Positions 10,701-21,159 of a stretch of DNA of 64,000 nt are shown here, in pieces. Numbering within the stretch: position 1 is the stretch's first letter; each line of letters starts with the position of its first letter. The translations under genes were made by a program, and so were the position numbers. The notes beneath the pieces were generated by a model. The model worked only from the letters and a program-made list of their open reading frames with translations. It did no database searches and was not told the origin of the DNA. This stretch comes from Euleptes europaea. Its lineage: Eukaryota; Chordata; Lepidosauria; Squamata; Sphaerodactylidae. The stretch is taken from assembly GCF_029931775.1 (NCBI RefSeq), contig NC_079323.1:3073001-3137000 (forward strand), in the 5' to 3' direction.

Positions 10701-12343
10701 ATAGTTTTGTCTGCTTAAAGACTGCCAGAGAGGGGGAGCTCACCACCTCCCTAGGCAGCCGATTCCACTGCTGAACTAGTTTTGCTATAAATAAATGAAT
10801 TATAAGATATGCTGGCCATTTATGCATGGCTGTTTCCTTGCGGTCACTCCACCAACTTCTTCAGGGCTTTGCTTTGATTATGCTTGTATTTTCCGGGCGT
10901 CAGAGGTTGTCTCGCTCTCCCCCTGTGCGTTTCAGCATGTTTTGCCCACGTTTTCTGGATTCGTGTTTAGCCAGCAACCTCTGATGGTCGGAAAATGCAA
11001 GCATAATCAAAGCAAAGCCCCAAAGTAGTCGGTGGGGTAGGGTTGCCAATTCCCCCTTTGCCAGCGGCAGGAGGTTTTTGGGGTGGAGCCTGAGGAGGGC
11101 GGGGTATGGGGAGGAGAGGGGCTTCAATGCGATAAGAGTCCAATTGCCAAAACAGCCATTTTCTCCAGGTGAACTGATCTCTTTTGGCTGGAGATCAGTT
11201 GTAATAGCAGGAGAGCTCCAGTTAGTACCTGGAAGTTGGCAACCCTACAGCGGTGTAACCCTGTTTCTTAACCTGAGAGAGAAGCCAATGACCATTTTCT
11301 AAATCTTTTTCCAGTGGGGTCCCCAAGAGGCCCTGGTGACCGCCGCGCTTCCAGATCACCGCACCATGAATCCTTGTCCAGTCAATGACAGAAAGAGTGG
11401 CAAAATCTTTCTCTTCTTCATCTGCGTTAAGACTCACGTCACGGAGCTGCACCAGATCAAGTCAGGGAGGAATGCTGCCAGGCTGTGCCACGTCTCTAGC
11501 GAAGATGGCGGCCGCACCTGGAGCCAGCTGACAGATTTGACCGACCAGGTGATCGGAGACGACTTGAGAAACTGGGCCACCTTTGCCGTTGGGCCTGGCC
11601 ACGGGTTGCAGATGAGCTCCGGGCGCCTGGTGATCCCAGCGTATACGTACTACATCCACAAGCGTAGCTGCGGCCTGCCAATCTGCTGCTGCACCAAGCC
11701 TCATTGCTTTATTTTCTACAGCGATGACAGTGGCCAGAGCTGGTCCCAGGGCCAGCTTGTCACGACCTTGCGAGCCGGAGAGTGCCAGGTTGCCGAGTTG
11801 ACCCGCCAGGACAATAGCCATGTCTTGTACTGCAATTCTCGCAGCCCAGACAAGTACAGGGTCGAGGCCTTCAGCACAGACGATGGGAACCAATTTGAGG
11901 AGTTCTTCCTATGCAAGGACTTGCAGGAGACAGGGAAAGGTTGCCAGGGCAGCGTGGTGAGTTTCACCCCAGTGCCATGGCCCTCGGATCTGGACCACCA
12001 GAAGAAAGAGGAAGGGGGACCAAGTCATCCACTCAACGTTTGTCCCTCAACTGCCTTGAACACCGCCAAGCAATGGCTGCTTTTCTCTCACCCCACAGGC
12101 AGACGCAAGCGAGTCAACCTGGGCATCTACCTCAACACCTCCCCGCTGGCCAAGGGCAGCTGGAAGGACCCCTGGGTGCTGAACGAAGGGCCCAGCGGGT
12201 ACTCGGACCTGGCCGTGTGCGAAGAGAACCGCTCGCTGCTCTTCGGCTGCTTGTTTGAGAGCGGCGTGTCAAGCGAGCTGGAGGAAATCGCTTTCCAGCT
12301 TTTCAGTAATGCTGAGCTCCTGAGGAATGTGAGGGAAGGTTGA
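7778..12343 (+). CDS. NEU3: NEU3-like sialidase, copy A; join(7778..7984,11315..12343)
   Basis: Sialidase of the GH33 family, closest in my reading to vertebrate NEU3, which removes terminal sialic acid from gangliosides at the plasma membrane. Exon 1 gives 69 residues and exon 2 gives 342 (411 in total). The catalytic arginine is in the YRIP motif (R25), followed by R45 and the acid/base Asp D50, the same numbers as in human NEU3. Asp boxes are SSEDGGRTW and YSDDSGQSW. The binding tyrosines lie in IPAYTYY, the glutamate in ECQVAE, an arginine in RKRVNLG and the nucleophile Tyr about residue 365 in GPSGYSDL. The acceptor before exon 1 (CAG at 7768-7770, seven bases before ATG) implies a noncoding first exon. 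The 3.3-kb intron holds a Penelope-like element. The usual NEU3 cysteine before the nucleophile is Ser here. No breaks are seen. Confidence 0.93.
8437..8604 (+). mobile_element. Penelope-type end fragment followed by a CR1 remnant
   Basis: The unit TGGCGAAACGTCAGGAAAG, with CACAGCCCGGATAAGC, also occurs near 57.45 and 61.4 kb. From about 8573 it continues into a CR1 tail (CAAGTTTGTCCAGCCTCTGC) whose other half resumes at 10710. Confidence 0.55.
8605..10709 (-). mobile_element. Penelope-like element with inverted ends, inserted in CR1
   Basis: About 150 bp at the left (8605-8752) recurs in reverse complement at the right (about 10522-10677). The insertion is flanked by a 14-bp duplication (TCTGCTTAAAGACT at 8591-8604 and 10710-10723). 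The - strand near 10350-10500 reads YIGSMTRVIQTCIEEHCSRI, the GIY-YIG endonuclease signature of Penelope-like elements. It holds an 828-bp hAT element. Apart from that insert it is about 1.3 kb, so most of the reverse transcriptase is absent. Confidence 0.75.
9517..10344. mobile_element. 828-bp nonautonomous hAT-type element
   Basis: It starts TAGGGCTTTTGAATT and ends CAACAGCCCTA. It is flanked by a perfect 8-bp duplication, ATTGCCAT (9509-9516 and 10345-10352). The inside contains a tandem duplication of about 140 bp (about 9671-9810 and 9857-9998, sharing CCCAAACTTTCAGTGTAGCT). No transposase frame. Confidence 0.85.
10710..10795 (-). mobile_element. CR1 LINE remnant
   Basis: CTGCCAGAGAGGGGGAGCTC then CCTAGGCAGCCGATTCCACT, the same words as the longer CR1 at 22.4 kb. 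It is the right half of the CR1 that the Penelope-like element split. Confidence 0.75.
11038..11247 (+). mobile_element. hAT-type MITE in the copy A intron
   Basis: Ends TAGGGTTGCCAA and TTGGCAACCCTA. It lies 67 bp upstream of the exon 2 acceptor. Confidence 0.8.
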
Positions 12344-12384
12344 TCTCACACTGATTCTCTCTCAGAGATGTGGTTGCCCTAAAC

Positions 12385-12592
12385 CGTCGGTTCCCAAACT
12401 GTGCTCCATGGAGCACTTGGTGCTCCGCGAAACATCTCCTGGTGCTCCGTGAAGAGATTGGAAAGAAAAATACTACTGTCATGTAGCTTAGTGTATAGGT
12501 GCTAGATGAAAATTAATGCTCCGTGACGGATTTCTCTCCTGAAAAGTGCTCCATGACTCAAAAATTTTGGCAACCGCTACCCTAAACTAATA
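12385..12592. mobile_element. Nonautonomous hAT-like repeat
   Basis: It begins CGGTTCCCAAACTGTGCTCC and ends with GGCAACCG. It has several internal GTGCTCC(A/G)TG repeats. It lies just after the copy A stop codon. Confidence 0.5.
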
Positions 12593-12599
12593 ATATCAA

Positions 12600-13714
12600 G
12601 GATATGTGGCACCCACTGACAGAGAATGAGAAGCTTTTTATTCTTAACTTCTCCTGCCAATCTTGCCTCAGTCACTGGCTTGGACCTGGGCTTTCCCTGT
12701 TCCCACTGGAGGCCGGGGTATCCCCCACTGCAGTGAGCCCTTCCGGCCACCGCTTAGCTGGGTGGCAGGAGAAAAATAAGAGACAAAATGGGGTTGATGG
12801 CCTGCATCCCAACGTGTTGACATCACTTCCCATATGACCATAATGACACCAGCGCGTTGCTGAGGATGCTCTAGCATTCAGGCAAAACTCAATGGTTTAA
12901 CTAGCATTTGGGGTATAACCATATAGTTTTGCCCAAATGTTCGAGCTTCCCTGGCAAACATGCTGACATCACTTCTGGTCTCACAGGAAGTGATGTCGGT
13001 GCGTCGCTGGTTATTTCATTACACCTCCGGCAAGGGGCCCAGCTGCCTTGGTGAGTCTCCTCCGGTCGCTAGCCATAGCTGGCAACCCTTCTTGGAGCTC
13101 TGAGGCGAAGACTTCACAAAATGGCCGCCGAGCAGCCAACAGGCCCTCCTGTCTACCTCGCTGTAAAGAGCACAGAGAAACGGCCACATCTTGAAGCTAA
13201 CAGTGGCCAAGATGTTCTCTATAAGCAATGTTCAAGAGTGGTTTTTTTGCTTTGATTTACTTTTCCCCTCAGGACTTCGTAGACTATGTCTGTCAGCCAC
13301 TGAATAACAGTCGCTTGCCATTTGTTTTTGGGACCTGAACCGGCCTGGACAATGTTTCTGGCACTTTCTTCTTCAGTGTTTTAAAGGGGGGAAAGTTTCT
13401 AAAGTTTCTGGATGGGCAAAACTTGGCGAGGCCATGGTCGGATCCCTGCCCATTTATTTTCTTTCCCCCCTCCCATTGTTGTTATCTTGGTCCCTGTCCT
13501 TTCCTTCTGCTTATCCGCTAATACTGGGAATGTTTGGGACCAGAAAAATATCTTGCTGGAGGCATCAGTCACCAATCTGAAAATGCTTCCATTGTTCTAC
13601 AGCAAAAAATTCAAGAGTTGGTGTGGATTTTGGTGTTCTTAACTATCTATTTTTTTTGGGGGGGGGTTCTGGTCATGGGTGGGACATTGCATGGGGTCTA
13701 AGGCTTCTATCACT
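12600..13714 (+). other. 3' flank of copy A, homologous to the flanks of C and D
   Basis: CTTGCCTCAGTCACTGGCTT resembles TTTGTCTCAGTCATTGGGTT after copy C. CTTCACAAAATGG then CCAACAGGCCCTCC near 13110-13145 matches sequence after copy D at 43880-43915. I read it as duplicated 3' UTR or flank. No gene seen. Confidence 0.5.
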
Positions 13715-13925
13715 GAACACATGAAGCTGCCTTCTACTGAATCAGGCCCTTGGTCCATCAAAGTCAGTATTGTCTACTCAGACTGGCAGCGGCTCTCCAG
13801 GGTCTCAGGCAGGGGTCTTTCATGTCACCTACCTTCTTAGTCCCTTTAACTGGAGATGCCGGGGATTGATCCTGGGACCTTCTGCATGCCAAGCAGATGC
13901 TCTACCACTGAGCCACAGCTCCTCG
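13715..13925 (-). mobile_element. tRNA-Ala-derived SINE
   Basis: Reverse copy: tail ACATGAAGCTGCCTTCTACT to head GCATGCCAAGCAGATGCTCT and ACCACTGAGCCACAGC. The head resembles tRNA-Ala. Confidence 0.8.
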
Positions 13926-14186
13926 TGCCAAAATCTTTTTACTGGGTCCCTTGATATCTATTTTTGCTGATGATGTATAGATGCTTCTTTCCCTGTTGGT
14001 GGCAAACAGCCTGGCTGAAAATGTGTGTCACGTCAGACATGATTGCATGTTTGTGCTACAGAGGCATGTATCAGATTCATACCAGTTTAAGAATTATGGC
14101 TTCCCACAAAGGTTTCTTGGGATCTGTAGTTTGGTGAGGCTGCTGAGAATTGTGTTGAAGAGCCAAAGCCTATCAAACCAGTTTAA

Positions 14187-14350
14187 GATGCCTGGATATC
14201 CCAGGCTAGACTGATCTCATCAGATCTCTGAAGCTAAGCAGGGTCGACCCTGGCAAGTATTTGGATGGGAGACCTTCTAGGAATACCAGGGTTGTGATGC
14301 AGAGGCGGGCAATGGCAAACCACCTCTGAACGTCTCTTTCCTAAAATTGT
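14187..14350 (+). mobile_element. 5S-rRNA-derived SINE
   Basis: GATCTCATCAGATCTCTGAA then GCTAAGCAGGGTCGACCCTG, close to the 5S rRNA 3' half, followed by the family tail. Not a 5S gene: the 5' half is absent. Confidence 0.8.
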
Positions 14351-14377
14351 GGAACTTCCTGCTCCAGGATGTGGGGA

Positions 14378-14538
14378 TGGCTGATTAGAGTCCGCCACTC
14401 ATGTGGAGGAATGGGGAAACCAACCCATTTCTCCAGATTAGAGTCTGCCGCTCATGTCGAGGAGTGGGGGAATCGAACCCAGTTCTCCAGATTAGAGTCC
14501 ACCACTCTTAACCGCTACACCACACCAGACTCGGTTCG
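14378..14538 (-). mobile_element. tRNA-derived SINE
   Basis: Reverse copy ending TTAACCGCTACACCACACCAG. Confidence 0.7.
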
Positions 14539-14539
14539 A

Positions 14540-14820
14540 CTATCACATACAAAGCCCGTCATGGCCCTGGGCCCTCATATCTGCAGGACCACCTCTCTCG
14601 CTATGCTTCACCATGGCAGCTCCGCTCGTCTGAGCAGGACCTTCTGCAGGTTGCCAAGCTGCAAATGGGTGAAATCGACGGCTGCCGGTGCGCCTACATC
14701 CCCATCTTATGGAACGGCCTCCCTGAGGAGGTCAGGAAGGCCCCCACTTTCCTGGCTTTCCGCAAACTATGCAAAAGTGAATTATTCAGGAGAACCTTTT
14801 TACACAGGCGATAGGGCTGT
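14540..14820 (+). mobile_element. L2-like LINE fragment
   Basis: One frame reads APTFLAFRKLCKSELFRRTF at the end, the C-terminus of an L2-type reverse transcriptase, with ATGGAACGGCCTCCCTGAGG upstream. Confidence 0.6.
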
Positions 14821-15059
14821 ACTGTAACGAAACAGTTCAAAAAGATGCTTTGGGAAGGGATAGGGGCTGTGGATCATACGTACAGTGTGTCCTGTCTGTG
14901 GCTATAAGCACAAATCCTACTCTGCGTTATTTAACGAGTCATGTTAATGCTTGTGCTATGTTTCAGATTTCGGTGATGCCAATTTCGGTGATGCACATTT
15001 TATTGCATCGTCTATGGCATGTCCCATCCTGTTTATCGCATGCCCCATCCAGTTTATTT

Positions 15060-15305
15060 GTCTTGGCTTACACTACAGAATCCACCTTGATCAATAATAT
15101 CTTTGACCATCAAATAAAAAATATTCAGCCATCAAAAGATGTTCCTGGTTTGCATGGGGTCAGAAAGCTGCCCTTGGAATTTTAACTACTGTTGATTTTA
15201 GAGTTGTCAAATGGATATTTGTTGGATTCTGTATTTTATGGTTTTATTGTATTTGTATGTTGATTTGTTGGCACCCACCCTGAGCCCAGCTGTGGCGGAG
15301 GAGGA
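15060..15305 (+). mobile_element. Likely L2-like LINE 3' tail
   Basis: ATTGTATTTGTATGTTG then CACCCACCCTGAGCCCAGCT, the style of ending seen for L2 LINEs. Confidence 0.4.
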
Positions 15306-15309
15306 GAAG

Positions 15310-15545
15310 GAGGAGAAGAATTGGTTTTTATATGCCGACTTTCTCTACCACTTAAGGAAGAATCAAACCAGCTTACAATCCCCTTCCCCTCCCCACAACA
15401 GACACCCCGTGAGGCAGGTGGGGCTGAGAGAGTTCGGAGAGAACTGTGGCTAGCCCAAGGTCACCCAGCAGGCTTCATGTGGAGGAGTGGGGAAACCAAC
15501 ACGGTTCACCAGATTAGAGTCCGCCGCTCTTAACCCCGACACCAC
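15310..15545 (-). mobile_element. tRNA-derived SINE
   Basis: Reverse copy from GAAGAATTGGTTTTTATATG to the head at CTCTTAACCCCGACACCACGC. Confidence 0.75.
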
Positions 15546-15994
15546 GCCTCTACACCAAAGCCAGCAGGAAAACTTGTCTGGGTACAGAGGTTCGGTTTTT
15601 AGGCAGAGAGGAACCTAGCAGAAAATAAAGATGGCTCCACTTATGCCAAGTTAAAATTCACTCACTCTTGTCTCTCCCTTCAGCCTTCTCCCCCCTTGTC
15701 TCTGGCGCCATATTGGTCTGGTGTTTTTTCCCCCAACTGCCCTCCACCGGAACATTCTGCCCTCCACCGGTCAGAGGCAATAAAACCTCACACTGCTGAG
15801 GCCTTCCATAAAGATGGGCTGCCGCGAACGTACATCTCCCGCCAAGTTCATGCACCGAGATGAAAAGGTCCCCAAAAACCCTTCCAATAGCGCACTTCCG
15901 TCTCCTCTATTCTGTTGGTTTTCTGCTGGTAAGTCGTGGCCCACACAAACGTGAGGCAGCCAGATCTAAGGTGGCTCATACCCATGACACCACC

Positions 15995-16140
15995 TCCACT
16001 TTTGGGGAGGGGACCGTGGCTCAGCGGTAGAACATCTGTTTCGCATGCAGAAGGTCCCCAGTTCAAACATTAGGGATGCCAGCCTCCAGGCGGGACCTGG
16101 GGATCCCCCAGAATTACGCCTCATCTCCAGACTACAGAGA
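15995..16140. mobile_element. tRNA-Ala SINE head followed by a MITE fragment
   Basis: GTGGCTCAGCGGTAGAACAT and GCATGCAGAAGGTCCCC form the SINE head (+). GGATGCCAGCCTCCAGGCGG with CATCTCCAGACTACAGAG is a partial MITE (-). Confidence 0.6.
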
Positions 16141-16414
16141 TGAAGAGGAAGAGTTGGTTTTTATATGCCGACTGTCTCTACTCACGACCTGAGTTCGATC
16201 CCAACAGACGTTGGTTTCAGGTAGCCGGCTCAAGGTTGACTCAGCCTTCCGAGGTTGGTGAAATGAGGACCCAGCTTGCTGGGGGTAAAGGGAAGACGAC
16301 TGGGGAAGGCATGGCAAACCACCCCGTAAACAAGGTCTGCCTAGTAAACGTCGGGATGTGACATCACCCCAAGGGTCAGGAATGACCCTGTGCTTGCACA
16401 GGGGACCTTTACCT

Positions 16415-16640
16415 TGTGTGTGTAAAGTGCCATCAAGTCGCAGATGACTTATGGCGAACCCTTTTGGGGTTTTCATGGCAAGAGACAAACAGAGGTGGTT
16501 TGCCAGTGCCTTCCTCTGCACAGCAACCCTGGTATTCCTTGGTGGTCTCCCATCCAAATACTAACCAGGGCCGACCCTGCTTAGCTTCTGAGATCTGACA
16601 AGATCAGGCTAGCCTGGGCCATCCAGGTCAGGGCACCTTT
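16415..16640 (-). mobile_element. 5S-rRNA-derived SINE, full length
   Basis: It starts at the BovB-like end (AAAGTGCCATCAAGTCGCAG) and runs to the 5S part (GGTCTCCCATCCAAATACTA, CTGCTTAGCTTCTGAGATCT). Confidence 0.85.
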
Positions 16641-17095
16641 ACTTTACCTTACCTCTACCTTTTAAGAAGAATCAAACTGGCTTACAATCTCCTTCCCTTC
16701 CTCTCCCCCCAACAGGCACCTTGTGAGGAGGGGGGATCTGAGAGAATTCAGAGAGAACAGTGACTAGCCCAAGGTCACCCAGCGGACTTCATGTGGAGGA
16801 GTGGGGAAACCATTGTTCTGGAGAGCCAGGTGGTGTAGTGGTTAAGGTGCCGGACTAGTATCTGGGAAACCCAGGTTCGAATCCCCACTTGCGCCATGAA
16901 AACTTGCTGGGTGACCTTGGGCCAGTCACACACTCTCGGCCTCGACCCTGGCTATTATTTGGATGGGAGACCTCCAAGGAATACCAGGGGCGTGAGGAGA
17001 GGAGGCGGACAATGGCCAACCACCTCCGAAGGTCTCTTGCTTTGAAAACCTCTTGAGGGGTTGCCAGAAGTCAGTTGTGACTTGATGGCTAAATA
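16640..17095. mobile_element. SINE cluster: tRNA-derived (-), tRNA-derived (+), 5S-derived (+)
   Basis: A reverse SINE at about 16640-16824, a forward one at 16825-16935 (GTGGTGTAGTGGTTAAGGTG), then a 5S-type SINE at about 16940-17095 (TATTTGGATGGGAGACCTCC). The cluster ends about 60 bp before the copy B acceptor. Confidence 0.7.
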
Positions 17096-17169
17096 AATAA
17101 ATAAATAGTTCTGAGGATCTCTCAGGTTTATTTTTCCGTTGGTAGAATACTTCGGTGCTCCCAGAAAAC

Positions 17170-20100
17170 ATGGCTGACGCGCGGGTGGTCTCTAGGAAGG
17201 TGACTCTATTCCACCAAGAAGCCCCCGGGGCCATCACCTACCGAATTCCCGCCCTGCTCTTCCTGCCCAACAAATCCGTTTTCCTGGCCTTTGCGGAGAA
17301 GCGGTCCTCACCCAAAGATGAACACTCCATGTATCTGGTGATGAGAAGAGGGCATAAGAAAGGGACGTCTGTCCAGGTAACAGAGAACTGACCCGTTGTC
17401 CTTTATTTGGGTTTTGATTTTTCAAAAATAATTTTAAAATAAATCTACCACATCTAAGCTGGAGTCAAACAGAAAATGACGGTGGTGAAATTCACTTCAA
17501 GGTTGCATCTTCACGGGGAGACATGAAAAGGCGAGTTTAATTTTCCTTTGTGTGGGACAGGAATTGAAATGTACAGTCATTGATCAGTAATACTGGCTTC
17601 GTTGGCAAATGTATACTTCAGAGGAAAGTGGAATTGGATAGGCACACTTGTGTAGGTAAGTGTTGCCAGACTAGTACATGGGAGAAGAAGAGTTGGTTTT
17701 TATACCCCAATTTTTTCTACCGAATGGAGTCTCAAACCGACTTTCAATCACCTTCCCTTCCTCTCCCCCCAACAGACACCTTGTGAGGTAGGTGAGGCTG
17801 AGAGAGTTCAGAGAGAACTGTGACTAGCCCAAGCTAACCCAGCAGGCTTCACGTGGAGGAGTGGGGAATCAAACCCAGTTCTCCAGATTAGAGTCTGCTG
17901 CTCCTAACCACTACACCAGCACAAAATTCACTGGCTGACTTTGGACCGGTTACTGTCTCTCAGCTTAGCCTACCTCCCAGGGTTGTTGTGAGGGCAAACG
18001 AAGTTGCAGAGCCGTGAGCTCCTTGGAGGAAGGGCAGGGATTGAAATGTATGGATACAATAGGCAAGAAGACACACTATACCTTGTTTACATGTTGGGAA
18101 ACTATGGTGGGCTGCTGCTTTCTAGCATACACAGATCACAGACATACATGATGAAAAACAGACTTATTTATCCTGAATCTGACTATCAGTCCATCAAGTT
18201 CACCACTGCCTACTCAAACTAACAGTGGTTCTGCAGGGTCTCAGGCTGAGATTGTTCACATCACCTCCTCCTTGGTCCTTAACTGGAGAAGGCAGGAGTT
18301 GAACCTGGGACTTTCTGCATGCAAAGCAGACGCTCAGCTGCTGAGCCACACACAGCCCCTCCGCAACACATGAAGCTTCCTTATACTGAATCAGACCCTT
18401 GGTCCATCAAAGTCAGTATTGTCTACTTGGACCGGCAATGGCTCTCCAGGGTCTCAGGCTGAGGTCTTTCCCATCACCTACTTGCCTGGTCCTCTTAACA
18501 GGAGATGCCGGGGATTGAATCTGGGACCTTCTGCATGCAAAGCAGAGCCTCTATTGCTGAGTCACAGCCCCTCTCCATGGCTCTCCAGGTTCTCAGGCAA
18601 AGAAAGTTCTTTCCCATCACCTCCTGCCTGGTCCTCTTAACAGGAGATGCCAGGGATTGAACCTGGAACCTTTTGCATGCCAAGCAGATGCTCTACCACT
18701 GAGCCATAGCCACTCTCCATGCCTCTCCAGGGTCTCAGGCAGAGGCCTTTCACATCAAATCCCATCTGAGCCTTTTAACTGGAGATCTCAGGGGTTGAAT
18801 CCGTGATCTTCTGCATACAAAGAGGGTGTGGGTGTGTAAAGTGCAGTCAAGTCGCAGCCGACTTATGGCGACCCCTTATGGGGTTTTCATGGCAAGAGAC
18901 TAACAGAGGTGGTTTGCCAGTGCCTCTGCATAGCAACCCTGGTATTCCTTGGTGGTCTCCCATCCAAATACTAACCAGGGCTGATCCTGCTTAGCTTCCG
19001 AGATTGGGCTGTACCATGCTGCCTTCCCCCAGGATAGACAGGATAGACACATGAAATTGCCTTGTAGAGCATCAGATCTTTGGTCCATCAAGGCCAGAAT
19101 TGTCTACTTGGACTGGCAGTGGCTCTCCAGGGTCTCAGGCAGAGGTCTTTCCTATCACCTACTGCCTGGTCCTTTTACCTGGAGATGCCAGGGACTGAAC
19201 CTGTGATCTTCTGCATGCCAAGCTGAGGCTCTACCACTGGGCCACAGCCAATTTCCTTTTTCAGGCGGCACATTACTTTTGACAGAAAACAAATGGATGC
19301 TCGCTGAGATGCACCTTAAGTGCTCTGAACGTTGGCCAGAGCCTCATTTAGAATATTTCAAATTATGGGAGTTGTAACACAACCAGGCAGTGGGGTCAGG
19401 AGGGGCCTGACACCAACAGGAGTTCTCCCTGGAAGATATTTGCTTTACTCTGCTCTGCTTAGACCTCACCTCAAGAGTTTCCATCTAGACGTTAGGAAGA
19501 ACTTTCTAACAGAGCGGTTCCTCACTGGAACAGGCTTCCTCGGGAGGTGGTAAGTGCTCCTTCCCTGGAGGTTTTGAAGCAGAGGCTAGATGGTAATCTG
19601 TCAGCAATGCTGATTCCATGACCTTAGGCAGTTCTTCTGGGCATGGAGTAGGGGTCACTGGGGGGGTGTGGGGGAGGTAGTTGTGAATTTCCTGCATTGT
19701 GCAGGGGGTTGGACTAGATGACCCTGGTGGTCCCTTCCAGCTCTGTGATTCTATGAGCACTGACGTCAGAGCTGTGTTTCCCACAATGCACCGCAGAATT
19801 CCCCAAGGCAATTGGGTATTTGGTGCTTAATATCCTTTAACAGGAAGCCATGATAACTAAGCACATTTGAACCTTATTTCGATACACGGTGTTGTACTGA
19901 ACGGAGAAGCCTACTGGCTGTCTATTTTGATCACCGTCTCCATTTTTCTCTAGTGGGATCCTCAAAGCGACTTGATGTCAGCCACGATTCCTGGCCACCG
20001 AACCATGAACCCTTGCCCAGTGTACGAGAAGAGAAGCGGCAAAGTTTTCCTGTTCTTTATCTGCGTCTGGTCCAACGTTACCGGATGGTCTCAAATCACA

Positions 20101-20985
20101 ACAGGGAAGGACTTCGCCAGGCTGTGCTATGTCTCTAGCCCAGATGGCGGCCACACCTGGAGCCAGCTGACTGATTTGACCGACCAGGTGATCGGAGACG
20201 ACTTGAGAGACTGGGCTACCTTTGGCGTCGGGCCGGGCCACGGGGTGCAGTTGCGCTCCGGGCGCCTGGTGATCCCGGCATACACTTACTACACCCCTCG
20301 GCATCTCTCCAGCAAGCCGGTCATTTACCTGACAAGGCCTCACTGCTTCGTTTTCTACAGTGATGACGGGGGCCAGAACTGGGCCCGGGGTCAGCTTGTC
20401 AGGAGCTTCCAGATGGAAGAGTGCCAGGTTGCTGAACTGACCCGCCAAGACGACAGCCAAGTATTATACTGCAATGCCCGCAGTCCCGAAAAGTACAGGG
20501 TTGAGGCCTTCAGCACAGACGACGGAAACCAATTTGAGGAGCCCTTCTTTTGCAAGAAGTTGCCGGAGACAGGGAGAGGTTGCCAGGGCAGCGTGGTGAG
20601 TTTCACCTCACTGCTGAAGCCCTCAGAAATGGGTCGCAGAGCAAAGACAGTCGAGCCAACTCATCCCCTGGGCGTTCGTCCCTCAACTGCCCTTAACACC
20701 ACCAAAGAATGGCTGCTTTTCTCTCACCCCACAGGCAGATCCAAACGAGTCAACCTGGGCATCTACCTCAACACCTCCCCGCTGGTGAAGGGCAGCTGGA
20801 AGGACCCCTGGGTGCTGAACGAAGGGCCCAGCGGGTACTCGGACCTGGCCGTGTGCGAGGAGAACCGCCCGTTGCTCTTCGGCTGCTTGTTTGAGAGCGG
20901 AGAGACCACCGAGCATGAAGAGATTGCCTTCCGGCTCTTCACCAGCGTCGAGCTTCAGAAGAACACAAGGGGGAAGCCGATGTGA
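17170..20985 (+). CDS. NEU3: NEU3-like sialidase, copy B; join(17170..17376,19954..20985)
   Basis: Second tandem sialidase copy, 412 residues (69 + 343). The first exon begins at MADARV after a CAG acceptor, and the donor GTAACA follows 17376. R25 (YRIP), R45 and D50 are kept. Asp boxes read SSPDGGHTW and YSDDGGQNW, and the nucleophile Tyr is about residue 364 in GPSGYSDL. The C-terminal third is nearly identical in DNA to copy A (from CGAGTCAACCTGGGCATC onward), while the central variable segment (PRHLSSKPVIYL) differs. Like copy A it has Ser instead of Cys in GP(C)GYSDL and FE(C)G. The C-terminus (NTRGKPM) is unlike the other copies. An AATAAA at 21061-21066 is a likely polyadenylation signal. 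No CpG-rich promoter is visible upstream. Function as for NEU3; substrate range unknown. Confidence 0.92.
17690..17925 (-). mobile_element. tRNA-derived SINE
   Basis: Reverse copy; the head reads CTCCTAACCACTACACCAGC. Confidence 0.75.
18160..19255 (-). mobile_element. Array of tRNA-Ala-derived SINEs with a 5S SINE inside
   Basis: Tandem reverse copies at about 18160-18358, 18365-18575, 18576-18712, 18713-18820 and 19045-19250, each with CTCTCCAGG(G/T)TCTCAGGC. A 5S-derived SINE sits at about 18826-19025. Confidence 0.7.
19330..19757 (+). mobile_element. CR1 LINE 3' end
   Basis: Forward copy: TAGACGTTAGGAAGAACTTT to the CR1 terminus GGTCCCTTCCAGCTCTGTGA then TTCTATGA. It lies in the intron of copy B. 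Confidence 0.85.
19758..19800 (+). promoter_or_regulatory. CRE-like and TTTCCCACAATGCA motifs in the copy B intron
   Basis: A full TGACGTCA palindrome at 19761-19768, followed by TTTCCCACAATGCACCG. The second motif resembles the ZNF143 site core and has counterparts in the introns of copies C and D. Confidence 0.35.
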
Positions 20986-21159
20986 TGCCATTTCTCCCTA
21001 CAGGGGCTGCTGCCCTAAACTAAACCTCTGCCTGTGTAGAGTCTGTGGGGCTAAACCAGGAATAAAACTCAAAAGACAAGTTAATTCAAACAAAATTTCT
21101 TCACCTGTGTCATATAGAATAGGACAGGAAATTTTTCATAGTTAAATGCAGGGGGTGAG

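Noticed and set aside
13020-13060. GTGAGT after CAGCTGCCTTG as a possible 5' exon for copy B
   Set aside because: It lacks the CpG-rich context and similarity to the other three 5' exons, and it sits in the 3' flank homologous to copy D.
14187-14350. Possible 5S rRNA gene
   Set aside because: Only the 3' half resembles 5S rRNA, and a BovB-like tail follows. It is a 5S-derived SINE.
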